Shown: positions 9,368 to 18,740 of the stretch, piece by piece
Numbering within the stretch: position 1 is the stretch's first letter
How the letters are laid out: every line of letters begins with the position of its first letter
Assembly: GCA_910579105.1 (NCBI GenBank)
Contig: CAJTRT010000022.1
Coordinates: forward strand, 1 to 36,328
DNA from: an uncultured Muribaculaceae bacterium
Lineage (GTDB): Bacteria; Bacteroidota; Bacteroidia; Bacteroidales; Muribaculaceae
Direction: 5' to 3'
Length of the DNA stretch: 36,328 bases
Notes under the pieces: generated by a model
The model's database searches: none
What the model saw: the letters and a program-made list of their open reading frames with translations, nothing else
What the model was told of the DNA's origin: nothing
Translations under genes and position numbers: made by a program

Positions 9368-9375
9368 TAACTTCG
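9368..9375 (+). promoter_or_regulatory. Promoter -7 element for the RND efflux operon
   Basis: TAACTTCG followed by CG sits about 65 nt before the adaptor ATG. No TTG is found 20 nt upstream. A weaker or activator-dependent promoter would be consistent with control by the upstream two-component pair; that is inference. Confidence 0.5.
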
Positions 9376-9439
9376 CGGTTGCGATTGCGAATCAGTTTTA
9401 CCTGATGAAAAAAAATCCAGTCATCGCGACTTTTAAAAT

Positions 9440-10522
9440 ATGGATAGATTTGCCTTATGGGCCGCGGTAGCGGCCATGACCGTCGGAGGAGTATCATGCC
9501 AGAAACGTACCGACAGTAATAGTGATAATGACGCCGTTATCCACAACGTGTTTCTTGTCGAGCCTATGCGGGCAGGCGCTATGGAGACTAAGGATTTCGC
9601 GGGACGCGTCGAGGAAGCCCGCTCAGTAGCGGCAGCTTTCAAGACAGCGGGCGAGATCGAGCGCGTATATGTAAAGGAAGGGGACCGTGTGCGCCGAGGC
9701 CAGCTTCTTGCCGTGCTCGATTCCTCCGACTACGTACTGGGTGTCAACCAGCTGCGCATACAACGCGCCCAGATAGAATCGGAAATCGCGCGCCACGCCA
9801 AACTCCACGCCTCGGGCGGATTGAGCGACAACGACTACGAGAAAGCCACAGCCGGCGCGAAACAGCTCGGCTACCAGCTCGCCCTTAACGAAAAGAAAAT
9901 ATCCTACTGCCGGCTGACGGCTCCGACCGACGGTGTGGTGGCCAACGTCAACTTCGAGCCGGGCGAGATGGTCGACGCGGGGACCCCCGTGATCGACATT
10001 ATGGATAATTCCCACCTGGAAGTCGTGGTCGACCTACCTGTCAGCGCGTACCTCAGGCGCGGCGAGTTCGCCGGTTTCAACGGAAGCTCCCCGAGGTTTC
10101 CGGGACACTCTTTCCCGTTACGGATGCTGAGCCTCACTCCGAAAGCCGACAACAACCAGCTATACCAGCTGAAACTCGGCATGCCGGGAGCCAGCGGCAT
10201 CGCGCTTACGCCCGGAATGAACGTCACCGTGTCGATCTCCACCGGAAGTGATGGCGACAGCGGGCTGACGGTACCCGCGTCGGCCCTGTTTGACAACGCA
10301 GGGAAGCCATCTGTCTTTGTGTTCAACCCGGCTGATTCCACTATCACGGCCACGCCGGTAACCATCTCCGGCACAGGCAGCGCCGACGGTATGGTAACCG
10401 TTACCTCCGGCATCAGCCCGGCTCAGAGCGTGGTAAGAGCCGGAGTCCACCACCTGCTCGACGGGGAAAAAGTGAACGTCATCGCACCCCCATCATCATA
10501 TAACGCCGGAAACCTGCTATGA
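9440..10522 (+). CDS. RND efflux periplasmic adaptor (membrane fusion) lipoprotein
   Basis: The 360-residue protein is an AcrA/MexA-like HlyD-family adaptor. It begins with a signal containing GGVSC, which probably acylates C20. The biotinyl-lipoyl half-motif EIERVYVKEGDRVRRGQLLA is near residues 72-91, a short alpha-hairpin follows, and the second lipoyl half LTAPTDGVVANVNFEPGEMV is near 156-175. Beta-barrel and membrane-proximal domains complete it. It bridges the permease and the outer-membrane channel. Its last 4 nt overlap the permease start, so translation is probably coupled. Confidence 0.94.
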   Translation: MDRFALWAAVAAMTVGGVSCQKRTDSNSDNDAVIHNVFLVEPMRAGAMETKDFAGRVEEARSVAAAFKTAGEIERVYVKEGDRVRRGQLLAVLDSSDYVLGVNQLRIQRAQIESEIARHAKLHASGGLSDNDYEKATAGAKQLGYQLALNEKKISYCRLTAPTDGVVANVNFEPGEMVDAGTPVIDIMDNSHLEVVVDLPVSAYLRRGEFAGFNGSSPRFPGHSFPLRMLSLTPKADNNQLYQLKLGMPGASGIALTPGMNVTVSISTGSDGDSGLTVPASALFDNAGKPSVFVFNPADSTITATPVTISGTGSADGMVTVTSGISPAQSVVRAGVHHLLDGEKVNVIAPPSSYNAGNLL

Positions 10523-13500
10523 TAGAACGCGTTACAAAATTTTTCATGCAGCGCCGCACTTTGTTCTGGGCGCTGATGGCCGGCATACTGATGATGGGCG
10601 TGCTGAGCTTCATGCGCATGCCCAAACTCGAAGATCCCGCTATCGCGGTCAAGCAGGCATCAGTGATACTGGTCTATCCGGGTGCCGACGCGCACCAGGT
10701 CGAGATAGAGGCGGCACAACCTGTCGAGGACGCGCTACGCACACTCCCTGACATTAAGAAAATAAAGACCGAGTGCCGCCCTGGCCAGGCGATGATCAAC
10801 GTGGAGTTCGTCATGGAACTCCCGGTTGAAGAACTCGAACAACGCTTCGACCTTATACGTCGCAAGGCTTCCGATGTGGCGATGACCCTGCCGCAGGGGT
10901 GCATGGAACCGATAGTCGTCGACGACATGGTGGATGTCTACGGGCTGCTGTTCACCCTCACCGGCGACGGATACGGCTATAACGAAATGGAGCGGTACGC
11001 GAAAATGCTGCGACGCGAGTTGCTGGCAGTCCCGGGAGTGCGCCGAGTGAATATCGGTGGCGTGCCGCAGGAAGTTCTGACAGTGGCGTTCACCCCTGAG
11101 CAACTCGCCCGCAACGGGCTTATGCCCGCACAGATAATGATGGCGTTGCAATCAGCCGCAAAAACAGTCGACGCCGGTGCCCTCAGCGCGTCAGGCGACC
11201 GGGTGTCGATAAACGTCAGCGAGGCGGTAGTCACTGAAAAAGACCTCGCCAACCTGCTGATCGACACCCCGGAAGGCAAAAAGGTCCGTCTCGGGGACCT
11301 GGCGGTAATAACACGCGCCCAGGCATCACCGAAACGCAATCTTATTTTTGTTGACAACGAGCCCGCGCTGAGCATAGCCGTGACCCTCGAAAAGTCGGCC
11401 ATCGTGCCCGATGTCGGGAAGGCGGTCGATGCGAAAATATCAGAGGTAACGCGCTCCATGCCAGCCGGGATGGAGCTTCAGAAAGTCTTTTACCAGCCCG
11501 ACAAGGTAAGCCAGGCGATAGACGGCTTCATGCTCAACCTGCTCGAATCCGTGCTGATCGTAATCGTGGTACTTATGTTCGCCATGGGCTGGCGTTCCGG
11601 CATGATCATCGGGTTCGGCCTGATACTGACCGTGGCTCTCTCGTTCCCGATACTCGCGAACCTCGGCACGACCCTGCAAAGGATTTCCCTCGGAGCCTTC
11701 ATAGTCGCCATGGGAATGCTCGTAGACAACGCGGTGGTGATAATGGACGGCATCCTCGTTGACAAGCGGCGCGGGCTGCGCCCGGAAACCTACCTCTACC
11801 GCGTCGGGCGCAACACGGCGCTACCGCTTCTCGGCGCTACCGTCATAGCCGCCTGCACGTTCCTGCCGATATATCTCACCCCGGGTTCCGTAGGCGAGTT
11901 CGCGGGAGACCTTTTCCTGGTAATCTGCGTAAGCCTGCTGGTCAGCTGGGTGCTGGCGCTCATCCAGGTCCCGGTCTGCGCCGCGGCGTGGTTCGGAGAA
12001 AAAGATCCGGGAAAGGCCGCTGACGAGATAGAGGCATCGGCGCCGAAGCCAAACGCGTTCAACCGCGCGGTAGGGCGACTGCTCCGATGGCTTATCGGCC
12101 ACAAGGCCATATCGCTGACCGCGGCTGCCGCCATATTGCTGGTAACCGTCGCGGGCGCCATAAAAGTGCGGCAGGTATTCTTCCCTGATTTTGATTACAA
12201 GCAGTTTGTAGTCGAGTGCTATTTCCAGCCGGAAGCGCATCCCGAGGCGGTTGCCGACCGGATTCTCGCCCTCGCCGACAGCGCCAGGTCGTTTCCCGGC
12301 GTCGACCGTGTCGTGGTCAGCACCGGTAACGCGCCGGCCCGTTACACCCTCGTGCGCCCGATGCCTACCGGTGGTGACAACTACGCCGAGATGATTGTGG
12401 ACTGCGCCGACTTCAAGACCATGCAGCGGGTCCAGAACGAATTGCGCGAATATCTCCGCGGCATCGCCCCGGAAGCGTATGTCAGAACCCGCAAATACAA
12501 CTTCTCCATCTCATCGTCGCACACTGTTGAAATCGAGTTCGCGGGCCCGGATCCCGCCGTTCTCCGAAATCTGAGCGCCCAGGCCGAAGCCCTTATGCGC
12601 GAGTGTCCCCTTGTGGACCCTTATTCCGTGCAGAACAACTGGATGCCGCGCGGCAGGCAGATTACCTTCAATTATTCGCAAGCCGACGCGCAACGGGCCG
12701 GCGTCAACCGCGCCGACGTCGGCAACGCACTCCAGGCCGCGGGCGACGGCATGGCGGTCGGGGTAGTCGCCGACGGCGACAAACAGGTGCCGGTCTACGT
12801 CATAACGCGCCGTTCCGATGGCTCGCGTGTCACCGACCTGGGAAACATACCCGTGTGGTCAACCGCCAACATCAGCTTTGACCCGGCGAAACTCGCCGGG
12901 CTGGCCACCGGCGCGACGTCGCCGGCCGACCTGCGCGAAAACATGTTCCGCTCCACAATGCTCGCGGCAGTGACCGATTCGGCGACACTCGGATGGAACG
13001 AGACCATGATCACGCGCCTCAACGGGCGGAGGGTGATCGAAGCCGAGTGCGACCCCGATCCGCTGAATCCCGACGCGACCCCGGCCAAAGTCGAGGCGTG
13101 GCTGAAAGACCGCGTCGGCGGGATAGAGCTTCCGCCAGGATATGAAGTCCGTTTCGTGGGAGAAGGCGAGCTTAGCGGCGAAGCCATAGAGAAACTAATC
13201 GGATTCATGCCCATGATCCTGCTGATCGTGTTCGCCGTGCTGCTCTGCCTGTTCAACAACTGGAAAAAACTCTTCGTCGTGCTCGTCAGCTTCCCGTTCG
13301 TGCTGTGCGGCATCGTGCCGTTGCTGCTTCTGACCGACACACCCTTCACATTCCTCGCCATTCTCGGATTCATGGGGCTGATAGGTATGATGGTGAAGAA
13401 CGCGATCGTGCTCGTCGACGAAATCACGCGCCTGAGCACCGAAGAGGGCCAGCATCTGTTCCACGCCGTCGTCAACGCCACGCTTAGCCGCGTGCGCCCT

Positions 13501-13677
13501 GTCATGCTCGCGTCGTTCACCACCATTGTCGGCATGATACCCCTTATTCCCGACCCCATGTATGGCTCGCTCGCGGTAGTTGTGATCGGCGGCCTTTTCG
13601 TAGGCACGTTAGTCACACTGCTTCTCCTCCCGCTGTTCTATTCCATCCTGTTCAAAGTAAAAAAGCCCGATGAATAA
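10519..13677 (+). CDS. RND efflux permease, AcrB-like
   Basis: The 1052-residue protein has normal length for a hydrophobe/amphiphile efflux (HAE) RND pump with 12 membrane helices and two large periplasmic loops. Proton-relay positions are visible. In TM4 the sequence MLVDNAVVIMDGI has D403 followed by N404, where AcrB has two aspartates. In TM10 the sequence GMMVKNAIVLVDE supplies K960. The pattern does not match CzcA-type metal pumps. The substrate cannot be told; drugs, bile salts or lipid intermediates are all possible. The start overlaps the adaptor stop and the end overlaps the outer-membrane channel gene by 8 nt. Confidence 0.95.
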   Translation: MIERVTKFFMQRRTLFWALMAGILMMGVLSFMRMPKLEDPAIAVKQASVILVYPGADAHQVEIEAAQPVEDALRTLPDIKKIKTECRPGQAMINVEFVMELPVEELEQRFDLIRRKASDVAMTLPQGCMEPIVVDDMVDVYGLLFTLTGDGYGYNEMERYAKMLRRELLAVPGVRRVNIGGVPQEVLTVAFTPEQLARNGLMPAQIMMALQSAAKTVDAGALSASGDRVSINVSEAVVTEKDLANLLIDTPEGKKVRLGDLAVITRAQASPKRNLIFVDNEPALSIAVTLEKSAIVPDVGKAVDAKISEVTRSMPAGMELQKVFYQPDKVSQAIDGFMLNLLESVLIVIVVLMFAMGWRSGMIIGFGLILTVALSFPILANLGTTLQRISLGAFIVAMGMLVDNAVVIMDGILVDKRRGLRPETYLYRVGRNTALPLLGATVIAACTFLPIYLTPGSVGEFAGDLFLVICVSLLVSWVLALIQVPVCAAAWFGEKDPGKAADEIEASAPKPNAFNRAVGRLLRWLIGHKAISLTAAAAILLVTVAGAIKVRQVFFPDFDYKQFVVECYFQPEAHPEAVADRILALADSARSFPGVDRVVVSTGNAPARYTLVRPMPTGGDNYAEMIVDCADFKTMQRVQNELREYLRGIAPEAYVRTRKYNFSISSSHTVEIEFAGPDPAVLRNLSAQAEALMRECPLVDPYSVQNNWMPRGRQITFNYSQADAQRAGVNRADVGNALQAAGDGMAVGVVADGDKQVPVYVITRRSDGSRVTDLGNIPVWSTANISFDPAKLAGLATGATSPADLRENMFRSTMLAAVTDSATLGWNETMITRLNGRRVIEAECDPDPLNPDATPAKVEAWLKDRVGGIELPPGYEVRFVGEGELSGEAIEKLIGFMPMILLIVFAVLLCLFNNWKKLFVVLVSFPFVLCGIVPLLLLTDTPFTFLAILGFMGLIGMMVKNAIVLVDEITRLSTEEGQHLFHAVVNATLSRVRPVMLASFTTIVGMIPLIPDPMYGSLAVVVIGGLFVGTLVTLLLLPLFYSILFKVKKPDE

Positions 13678-14974
13678 GATCTTGACTTTCGCCGTTGCCA
13701 TGGCGGCCCTTACCTCTCTGACAGCCTCGGCCATAACCCTGGATTCAAGACAGTGTGTCGCCATGGCACTGGAAAGCAGCGCCGACCTGAAAGTGGCCGA
13801 CAACTCGCTTGAACAGACGCGCCTGCAACGAGGGGTGGCACGCACGGCATATCTGCCGAACTTCGCCGGTTCGGCGATGCTCAACAGCATGCTCCCCGAT
13901 ATGGAGGCCATGGGCATGACCCTTAACATGAAGGCTATGTGGCTGGCCGGGATAAACGTTACACAGCCGATATTCGCTGGCGGCAAAATCATCGCCTCGA
14001 ACAAGCTGGCCGGAATCGGCGTGAAAGCCGCCCAGCAGCAGCGCCGCATGACAAGGGCGGAGGTAAGCGCCGACGCGCAGAACTCATACTGGACCTACGT
14101 CGCCATCCTCGCCAAAGTAAGGATGATGCGGAGCTACGTCGCCCAGATCGACTCGGCCTACGCCCTGACAAAGACATCGCTCGAAGCTGGAATGGTGACC
14201 CGAAACGACCTGCAACGCATCGAGGCGCGCCGGGCGCAGGTAATCTACCAGCTCGGCCAGGTGGAGAACGGGGCTAACCTCAGCCGTATGAGCCTGTGTC
14301 ACGCTATAGGTGTCGACACCGCGACCGAGATAACGCCGGCTGACGACGAAGTCGCCATCGAGCTGCCATCCGATCTAAACGATTATTCTATTCTCGACCG
14401 CCCGGAGGCCGCGCTCCTGCAACTCGACATCGACGCCAAACGACAGCAGGTCAACGTCACGCGCGCCGACTATCTCCCCACGCTCGCCCTTATGGCCGGA
14501 TGGACCGCCTATGGCAACATACGCGTGAGCAGTATGCAGATGGGACCCGACGGCAACTACTATCCGTTCAACTCCACGACCAACGACAACATATGGAACA
14601 TCATGGTCTCCCTCCGCGTTCCCTTATGGCACTGGGGTGAGGGCATCAAGAAGGTAAAGCACGCCAAAATCGAAGCCGAAAACGCTGAAATAATCCGCGA
14701 AGACAGGCTGAAACTAATGTCGCTGGAAGTCAGGCAGGCCATTGACAACGTCAATTCCGGCTCACAGCTTCTCGACGCCGCACGGCTCGCGATGCGCCAG
14801 GCCGACACCAACCTGGCCAACATATCCCAGGCATACGAACTCGGCCTATCATCACTGACCGACCTTCTCGACGCGCAGAGCCAATGGCACTCGACCTCGT
14901 CGGACCTGATCGAGGCTTCGACCCAACTCCGCATCTACTGCGTTGACTACCTCCGGGTAACGGGCCGGCTTTAA
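13670..14974 (+). CDS. TolC-family outer-membrane efflux channel
   Basis: The 434-residue protein has a Sec signal peptide ending near TASA (about residue 20) and two outer-membrane-efflux (OEP) repeats. Each contains long amphipathic helices rich in Ala, Gln and Leu, such as NSLEQTRLQRGVARTAYLP in the first and the helix ending in the LSSLTDLLDAQSQWH motif in the second. It forms the exit duct of the tripartite pump. It overlaps the permease by 8 nt and is the last gene of the operon. Its stop is 12 nt from the stop of the convergent phosphate transporter, leaving no room for a separate terminator. Confidence 0.94.
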   Translation: MNKILTFAVAMAALTSLTASAITLDSRQCVAMALESSADLKVADNSLEQTRLQRGVARTAYLPNFAGSAMLNSMLPDMEAMGMTLNMKAMWLAGINVTQPIFAGGKIIASNKLAGIGVKAAQQQRRMTRAEVSADAQNSYWTYVAILAKVRMMRSYVAQIDSAYALTKTSLEAGMVTRNDLQRIEARRAQVIYQLGQVENGANLSRMSLCHAIGVDTATEITPADDEVAIELPSDLNDYSILDRPEAALLQLDIDAKRQQVNVTRADYLPTLALMAGWTAYGNIRVSSMQMGPDGNYYPFNSTTNDNIWNIMVSLRVPLWHWGEGIKKVKHAKIEAENAEIIREDRLKLMSLEVRQAIDNVNSGSQLLDAARLAMRQADTNLANISQAYELGLSSLTDLLDAQSQWHSTSSDLIEASTQLRIYCVDYLRVTGRL

Positions 14975-14986
14975 CGTCAGGGGAAT

Positions 14987-17272
14987 TCATCCAGCGCGGT
15001 TACTCTCGGAAAAACTGCGGTAAAGTGTCGGCGCGAGGTTCAGCTTCCCGGAGGCGCGGAGCATCTTTCGTAGCGAGGTGACAAACTCCTGGCTCTCCTG
15101 CAACGCGTTCAGATAAACATATACCACGGTCAGATCCTGCCGGTCGCCGTTCTGGAGATACTCGTAAGCCTTGCGCGTGCTGTCGGTGAGACGGCTTTTA
15201 AGAGTGTCGCACCGCCGGCGCAGCATGTCGATTGTCTCCGGGACACTCTCCTCTATCGCTCCCGCCGAATCGCGGAGCAGTTCTGCGATCTTATCGCAGA
15301 CAGCGACGAATGATTCGCGGAACGGCTGCGGCAGGGGGCGGAACGTGTTATCCACGTGCTCCTTGCATACTTCATTGATACGCCGTAGGTTATAGCTCAT
15401 CGACATAGCCATGTTGTTGCTCAGGTGGAACCACGCGTTCTTCTCCATCGCGATTTCGGGGTCGGCCAGTCGCAGGCAGAGGGTCAGTTTGCGGCGCTGC
15501 GATTTAAGCACCTCCTTCTCCTTTGCGAGCGCCCGTTCAGCGCGTGAGAGCGTCTTGCCGTTCTCCCTGACAAATCCGGATGTAACCTCGCCGAAGGTGA
15601 CGGCGGCGAAATCCAGGAACATCTTCTGCTTCTCGTTGATGTATACCCTTAGCAACGGCCACACGTCGTCGCGGTTCTCGGTGTTGAGGATGGTCTGGAA
15701 CAGGGTGTCGTCCTTTACCTCGCTCCTCTTGCGACGGAACCGTATATTGCTGCGCACCAGCAACAATAACGCGATAACACCTCCCGCTATCATCACGGGT
15801 ACTCCCCCCATATGCATCAGGCATACAACGATGCCCGCGCCTATGAACGCGACCCCCGCGGTCAGGAACCACCCTCCGATGACGGAAATCACCCCCGTTA
15901 TGCGGAACACAGCGCTCTCCCGTCCCCATGCCCGGTCGGCCAGCGACGTGCCCATAGCCACCATGAACGTGACGAATGTTGTCGACAGCGGCAGCTTCAT
16001 CGACGTGCCCCAGGCTATAAGCATCCCTGCGAGCATAAGGTTCACCGAACCGCGCACAAGGTCGAAAGCAGCCCCGTCCTCCGGCTGGGCCAGCGACGTA
16101 TCCATCCGCTTGCTTATCCAGCGCTTTACCGGCCCAGGCGTATGGTCGCCTACCCAGTTCACAGCGTTAAGCGAGCCGCGCACGAGCGCCCGCCCTATCC
16201 GAGAGGAGCCGAACATCTCGTCGCCCTGCGACTGCGAGCTCAGCCCCACGGTCGTCTGGGTAACCTGACGCGCCTTCTTTGATGTTGCGAGAGAAACAAC
16301 CATCACCATTCCAGCCCCGATCAGGAAATAGAACGGCGTGTCAGCCGGCCCGTTAAGGCTGTCAAGCATATAACCATGCGGGTTGCCGGCACCATTGGCC
16401 GCATAATCCTGGAATGCCGACAGCGACGTAAGCGGAACCCCTATGAAGTTCACAAGATCGTTTCCCGCGAATGCCATCGCGAGCGAAAATGTTCCGAGCA
16501 TCACGACCACCTTGAACACGTTGACTTTTAGCAAGTGGAGGACCTGCATGATTATGGTGAAACCCAGCAGCGAACAAGCGAGAATCGCACCGGTATGACC
16601 AGCTATCCAGTCTTTAAGATCCGGAGTCATTATGGTCAGATCCTTTATGCCTTTGAGAAGCATGAAGTAAAGTATGGCCGTGCAGGCCACACCTCCGAAG
16701 ATGCCGACCTTCCATTTCAACCTGCTCTTATATTCAAATGTGAACAACAGGCGGGCAAGGAACTGCACCAGCGTGCCGAAGACGAATGCTACGGCTACCG
16801 AGAGAAATATGCCTATTATGACCGCCAGAGCCTTTTCCGTGTTGAGCAGCGCGCCGATCGAAAGCGACGACGCCGGATCGGCAATCTTGAACAACGCTAC
16901 CACGAATGTCGCTCCGAGCAGCTCAAACACCATTGAAACCGTGGTCGAAGTCGGCATCCCGAGCGTGTTGAAAAGGTCAAGCAGTATTATATCCGTGACC
17001 ATGACCGCCATAAATATGGCCATCACGTCATAGAACGACAGGTTTTCAGGACGGAATATGCCGTGGCGCGCCACATCCATCATACCGTTCGACATAGCGG
17101 CACCGATAAACACCCCTATCGCGGCCACCATCAAAACCCTTTTGAACGGTGCGGCCTTGGATCCTACCGCCGATGTCAGGAAGTTGACCGCGTCGTTGCT
17201 CACACCCACCGACAGGTCGAACACCGCCAGCAAAAACAGGAAAATAACGATTCCGAGAAATACAAAATCCAT
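14987..17272 (-). CDS. PiT-family inorganic phosphate transporter with C-terminal DUF47/PhoU-like domain
   Basis: The 761-residue membrane protein carries the two PiT signature segments: GVSNDAVNFLTSAVGS near residues 27-42 and AGNDLVNFIGVPLTS in the middle. The helical core continues through the LPLSTTFVTFMVAMGTS segment. After about residue 530 the sequence becomes soluble and helical, including EKQKMFLDFAAVTFGEVTSG, and matches a DUF47/PhoU-like regulatory domain. Many bacteria encode that domain as a separate gene next to PiT. The family takes up phosphate as a neutral metal-phosphate complex in symport with H+ or Na+. The ATG is preceded by a 9-bp inverted repeat and a promoter overlapping the end of the upstream kinase gene. 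Confidence 0.92.
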   Translation of the reverse strand: MDFVFLGIVIFLFLLAVFDLSVGVSNDAVNFLTSAVGSKAAPFKRVLMVAAIGVFIGAAMSNGMMDVARHGIFRPENLSFYDVMAIFMAVMVTDIILLDLFNTLGMPTSTTVSMVFELLGATFVVALFKIADPASSLSIGALLNTEKALAVIIGIFLSVAVAFVFGTLVQFLARLLFTFEYKSRLKWKVGIFGGVACTAILYFMLLKGIKDLTIMTPDLKDWIAGHTGAILACSLLGFTIIMQVLHLLKVNVFKVVVMLGTFSLAMAFAGNDLVNFIGVPLTSLSAFQDYAANGAGNPHGYMLDSLNGPADTPFYFLIGAGMVMVVSLATSKKARQVTQTTVGLSSQSQGDEMFGSSRIGRALVRGSLNAVNWVGDHTPGPVKRWISKRMDTSLAQPEDGAAFDLVRGSVNLMLAGMLIAWGTSMKLPLSTTFVTFMVAMGTSLADRAWGRESAVFRITGVISVIGGWFLTAGVAFIGAGIVVCLMHMGGVPVMIAGGVIALLLLVRSNIRFRRKRSEVKDDTLFQTILNTENRDDVWPLLRVYINEKQKMFLDFAAVTFGEVTSGFVRENGKTLSRAERALAKEKEVLKSQRRKLTLCLRLADPEIAMEKNAWFHLSNNMAMSMSYNLRRINEVCKEHVDNTFRPLPQPFRESFVAVCDKIAELLRDSAGAIEESVPETIDMLRRRCDTLKSRLTDSTRKAYEYLQNGDRQDLTVVYVYLNALQESQEFVTSLRKMLRASGKLNLAPTLYRSFSESNRAG

Positions 17273-17319
17273 AAAAAGCTGAATGTCTTTTTTATTTACA
17301 ACAACAAAAATCAGCTTTT
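17273..17319 (-). repeat. Inverted repeat in the phosphate transporter leader
   Basis: AAAAGCTGA (17274-17282) and TCAGCTTTT (17311-17319) are perfect 9-bp inverted arms around a 28-nt AU-rich loop. In the mRNA the 3' arm abuts the ATG at 17272. It could form a translational-control hairpin or a weak terminator following the kinase gene; the long loop argues against a classical terminator. Confidence 0.5.
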
Positions 17320-17337
17320 CATGTTAACTCCCGGTTG

Positions 17338-17345
17338 CGAATTTA
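17338..17345 (-). promoter_or_regulatory. Promoter -7 element for the phosphate transporter gene
   Basis: TAAATTCG on the minus strand begins with the three bases of the upstream kinase's TAA stop codon. No TTG lies 20 nt upstream. It would give a leader of about 60 nt holding the inverted repeat. Confidence 0.5.
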
Positions 17346-18740
17346 TTGCGTTTTTGTTAAATCCGCATCCAGTGGCTTCAGATTGAAACTGAGCGTAAGG
17401 CCTGGAGCGTTCGACGCGGAAATGACACCTCCGTGAACTGCCACGGCATTGCGGACGATAGACAGCCCGAGACCGGTCCCGCCAACGGCCCTCGACCTTC
17501 CCTTGTCTATCCTGTAAAACCGCTCGAATATCCTTGAAAGATGCTCAGGCGGAACGCCCCTGCCGTTATCCGACAGCGTGATGCGTCCATCCTTGTCGGC
17601 CGTTATGCGGATCTCTGTGCAACCGCTATGAATCATAGCGTTGTCAACAAGGTTCCTGAATATCGATTCCAGCAACGCTCGGTTGCCATTCACGATAAGT
17701 TCAGGAGGCAAGTCCGTGATGACCTCGACGCTGCCACGCAGGCTGGCCTCCCCCGCGACGTCTTTAATAATCTCCACGAGGTCGAGAGGCTCTTTCGCGA
17801 TTACCGCCGAGCCTTCGTCGAGACGCGTTATCGTGGAAACGTCGCGCAACAACATCTCAAGCCGCCGCCCGTTTGCATCAAGGCGGTCCAGCAGCTCCCC
17901 GCGCTTCCCGGCCGGCAGCTCTGGATGGGCGCGAAGCAGTTCGGCACACACCAGCATCGAAGCCACGGGGGTTTTCAGCTCGTGGTTGATATTGTTTGTA
18001 AGCTCCTTTTTCAGCCGGTCCTTTTCCTGTTGCTGCCGTAGCGCCTCGCGGTGGCGGTTGTCGCGCTCGATATACAGCCGCACTATGTTCGAGGCGATGC
18101 TCCCCAGCTCGTCGTCGGGAAACGCCTCGTCGTTGAATATCGGCTCACCTTTCTGCGCCTTCTCGGCGAATCTGTTCAGACGCGTTATGCTCTGCGACAC
18201 GCGACGCGTGACGACATAAGCTATGAAGCTCATTCCAAGCGTCATCAGAGTCATAATCCACAGCAACGAACCGTCGGCCCGCAGAAACTCGCGCAGCGTG
18301 TGCGTGTAAGGTACCGCGGTCCTCGCCACCATCCCGCCCTCACCCAGCCGGGCTGAATAAAAATAATCGGCATCGTCGCTCTCCGAATGTCGCTCCACGG
18401 CGAACCCCGTCCCGCGGGCGCGGGCGGCCACCACCTCGGGGCGCGAATTATGGTTGGAGGAAGGGAAAGGCGTACTGTCGTTATTGTCAAGAATCACGGT
18501 GCCGTCTGGCGCTATGACCGTCAGACGCATGGAGTCGGGAATACTGACAGGCGAGCCGTCGCGCAGGTCATCGAGCACCCGGGAATTGACCATCTGCAAT
18601 TCCGAGTCGAGCAGACGCGCCTTGAACTCCTTCTCGCGCCGATACTGGAATACCATGAAAGTCGCCACGAGCACCCAGCATAGCCCCAGTACCGTGAGGA
18701 ACACCCGGGCGTGGAAACCGAACCTAATCCTGCCAGCCAT
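17343..18740 (-). CDS. Membrane sensor histidine kinase (OmpR-partner type)
   Basis: The 465-residue protein has TM1 (about residues 13-31) and a periplasmic segment of about 125 residues containing APDGTVILDNN, as in PhoR-like sensor folds. TM2 is at about 158-178, followed by a HAMP-like linker. The dimerization/phospho-acceptor H253 lies in NNINHELKTPV. The HATPase domain shows FRNLVDNAMIHSG, DNGRGVPPEHLSRIFERFYR and GGTGLGLSIVRNAV. It overlaps the response regulator by 17 nt, so the two are translated together. The calcium pump upstream and phosphate transporter downstream suggest it senses an ion or envelope condition. It could equally be a general envelope sensor of the RprX type. Confidence 0.93.
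   Translation of the reverse strand: MAGRIRFGFHARVFLTVLGLCWVLVATFMVFQYRREKEFKARLLDSELQMVNSRVLDDLRDGSPVSIPDSMRLTVIAPDGTVILDNNDSTPFPSSNHNSRPEVVAARARGTGFAVERHSESDDADYFYSARLGEGGMVARTAVPYTHTLREFLRADGSLLWIMTLMTLGMSFIAYVVTRRVSQSITRLNRFAEKAQKGEPIFNDEAFPDDELGSIASNIVRLYIERDNRHREALRQQQEKDRLKKELTNNINHELKTPVASMLVCAELLRAHPELPAGKRGELLDRLDANGRRLEMLLRDVSTITRLDEGSAVIAKEPLDLVEIIKDVAGEASLRGSVEVITDLPPELIVNGNRALLESIFRNLVDNAMIHSGCTEIRITADKDGRITLSDNGRGVPPEHLSRIFERFYRIDKGRSRAVGGTGLGLSIVRNAVAVHGGVISASNAPGLTLSFNLKPLDADLTKTQ

Noticed and set aside
12795..13616. Open frame on the minus strand opposite the RND permease (273 codons)
   Set aside because: Rich in Ser, Thr and Arg with no domain; a shadow of the permease reading frame.
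15411..16268. Open frame on the plus strand opposite the phosphate transporter (285 codons)
   Set aside because: No promoter, no motif, and the opposite strand has full PiT signatures.
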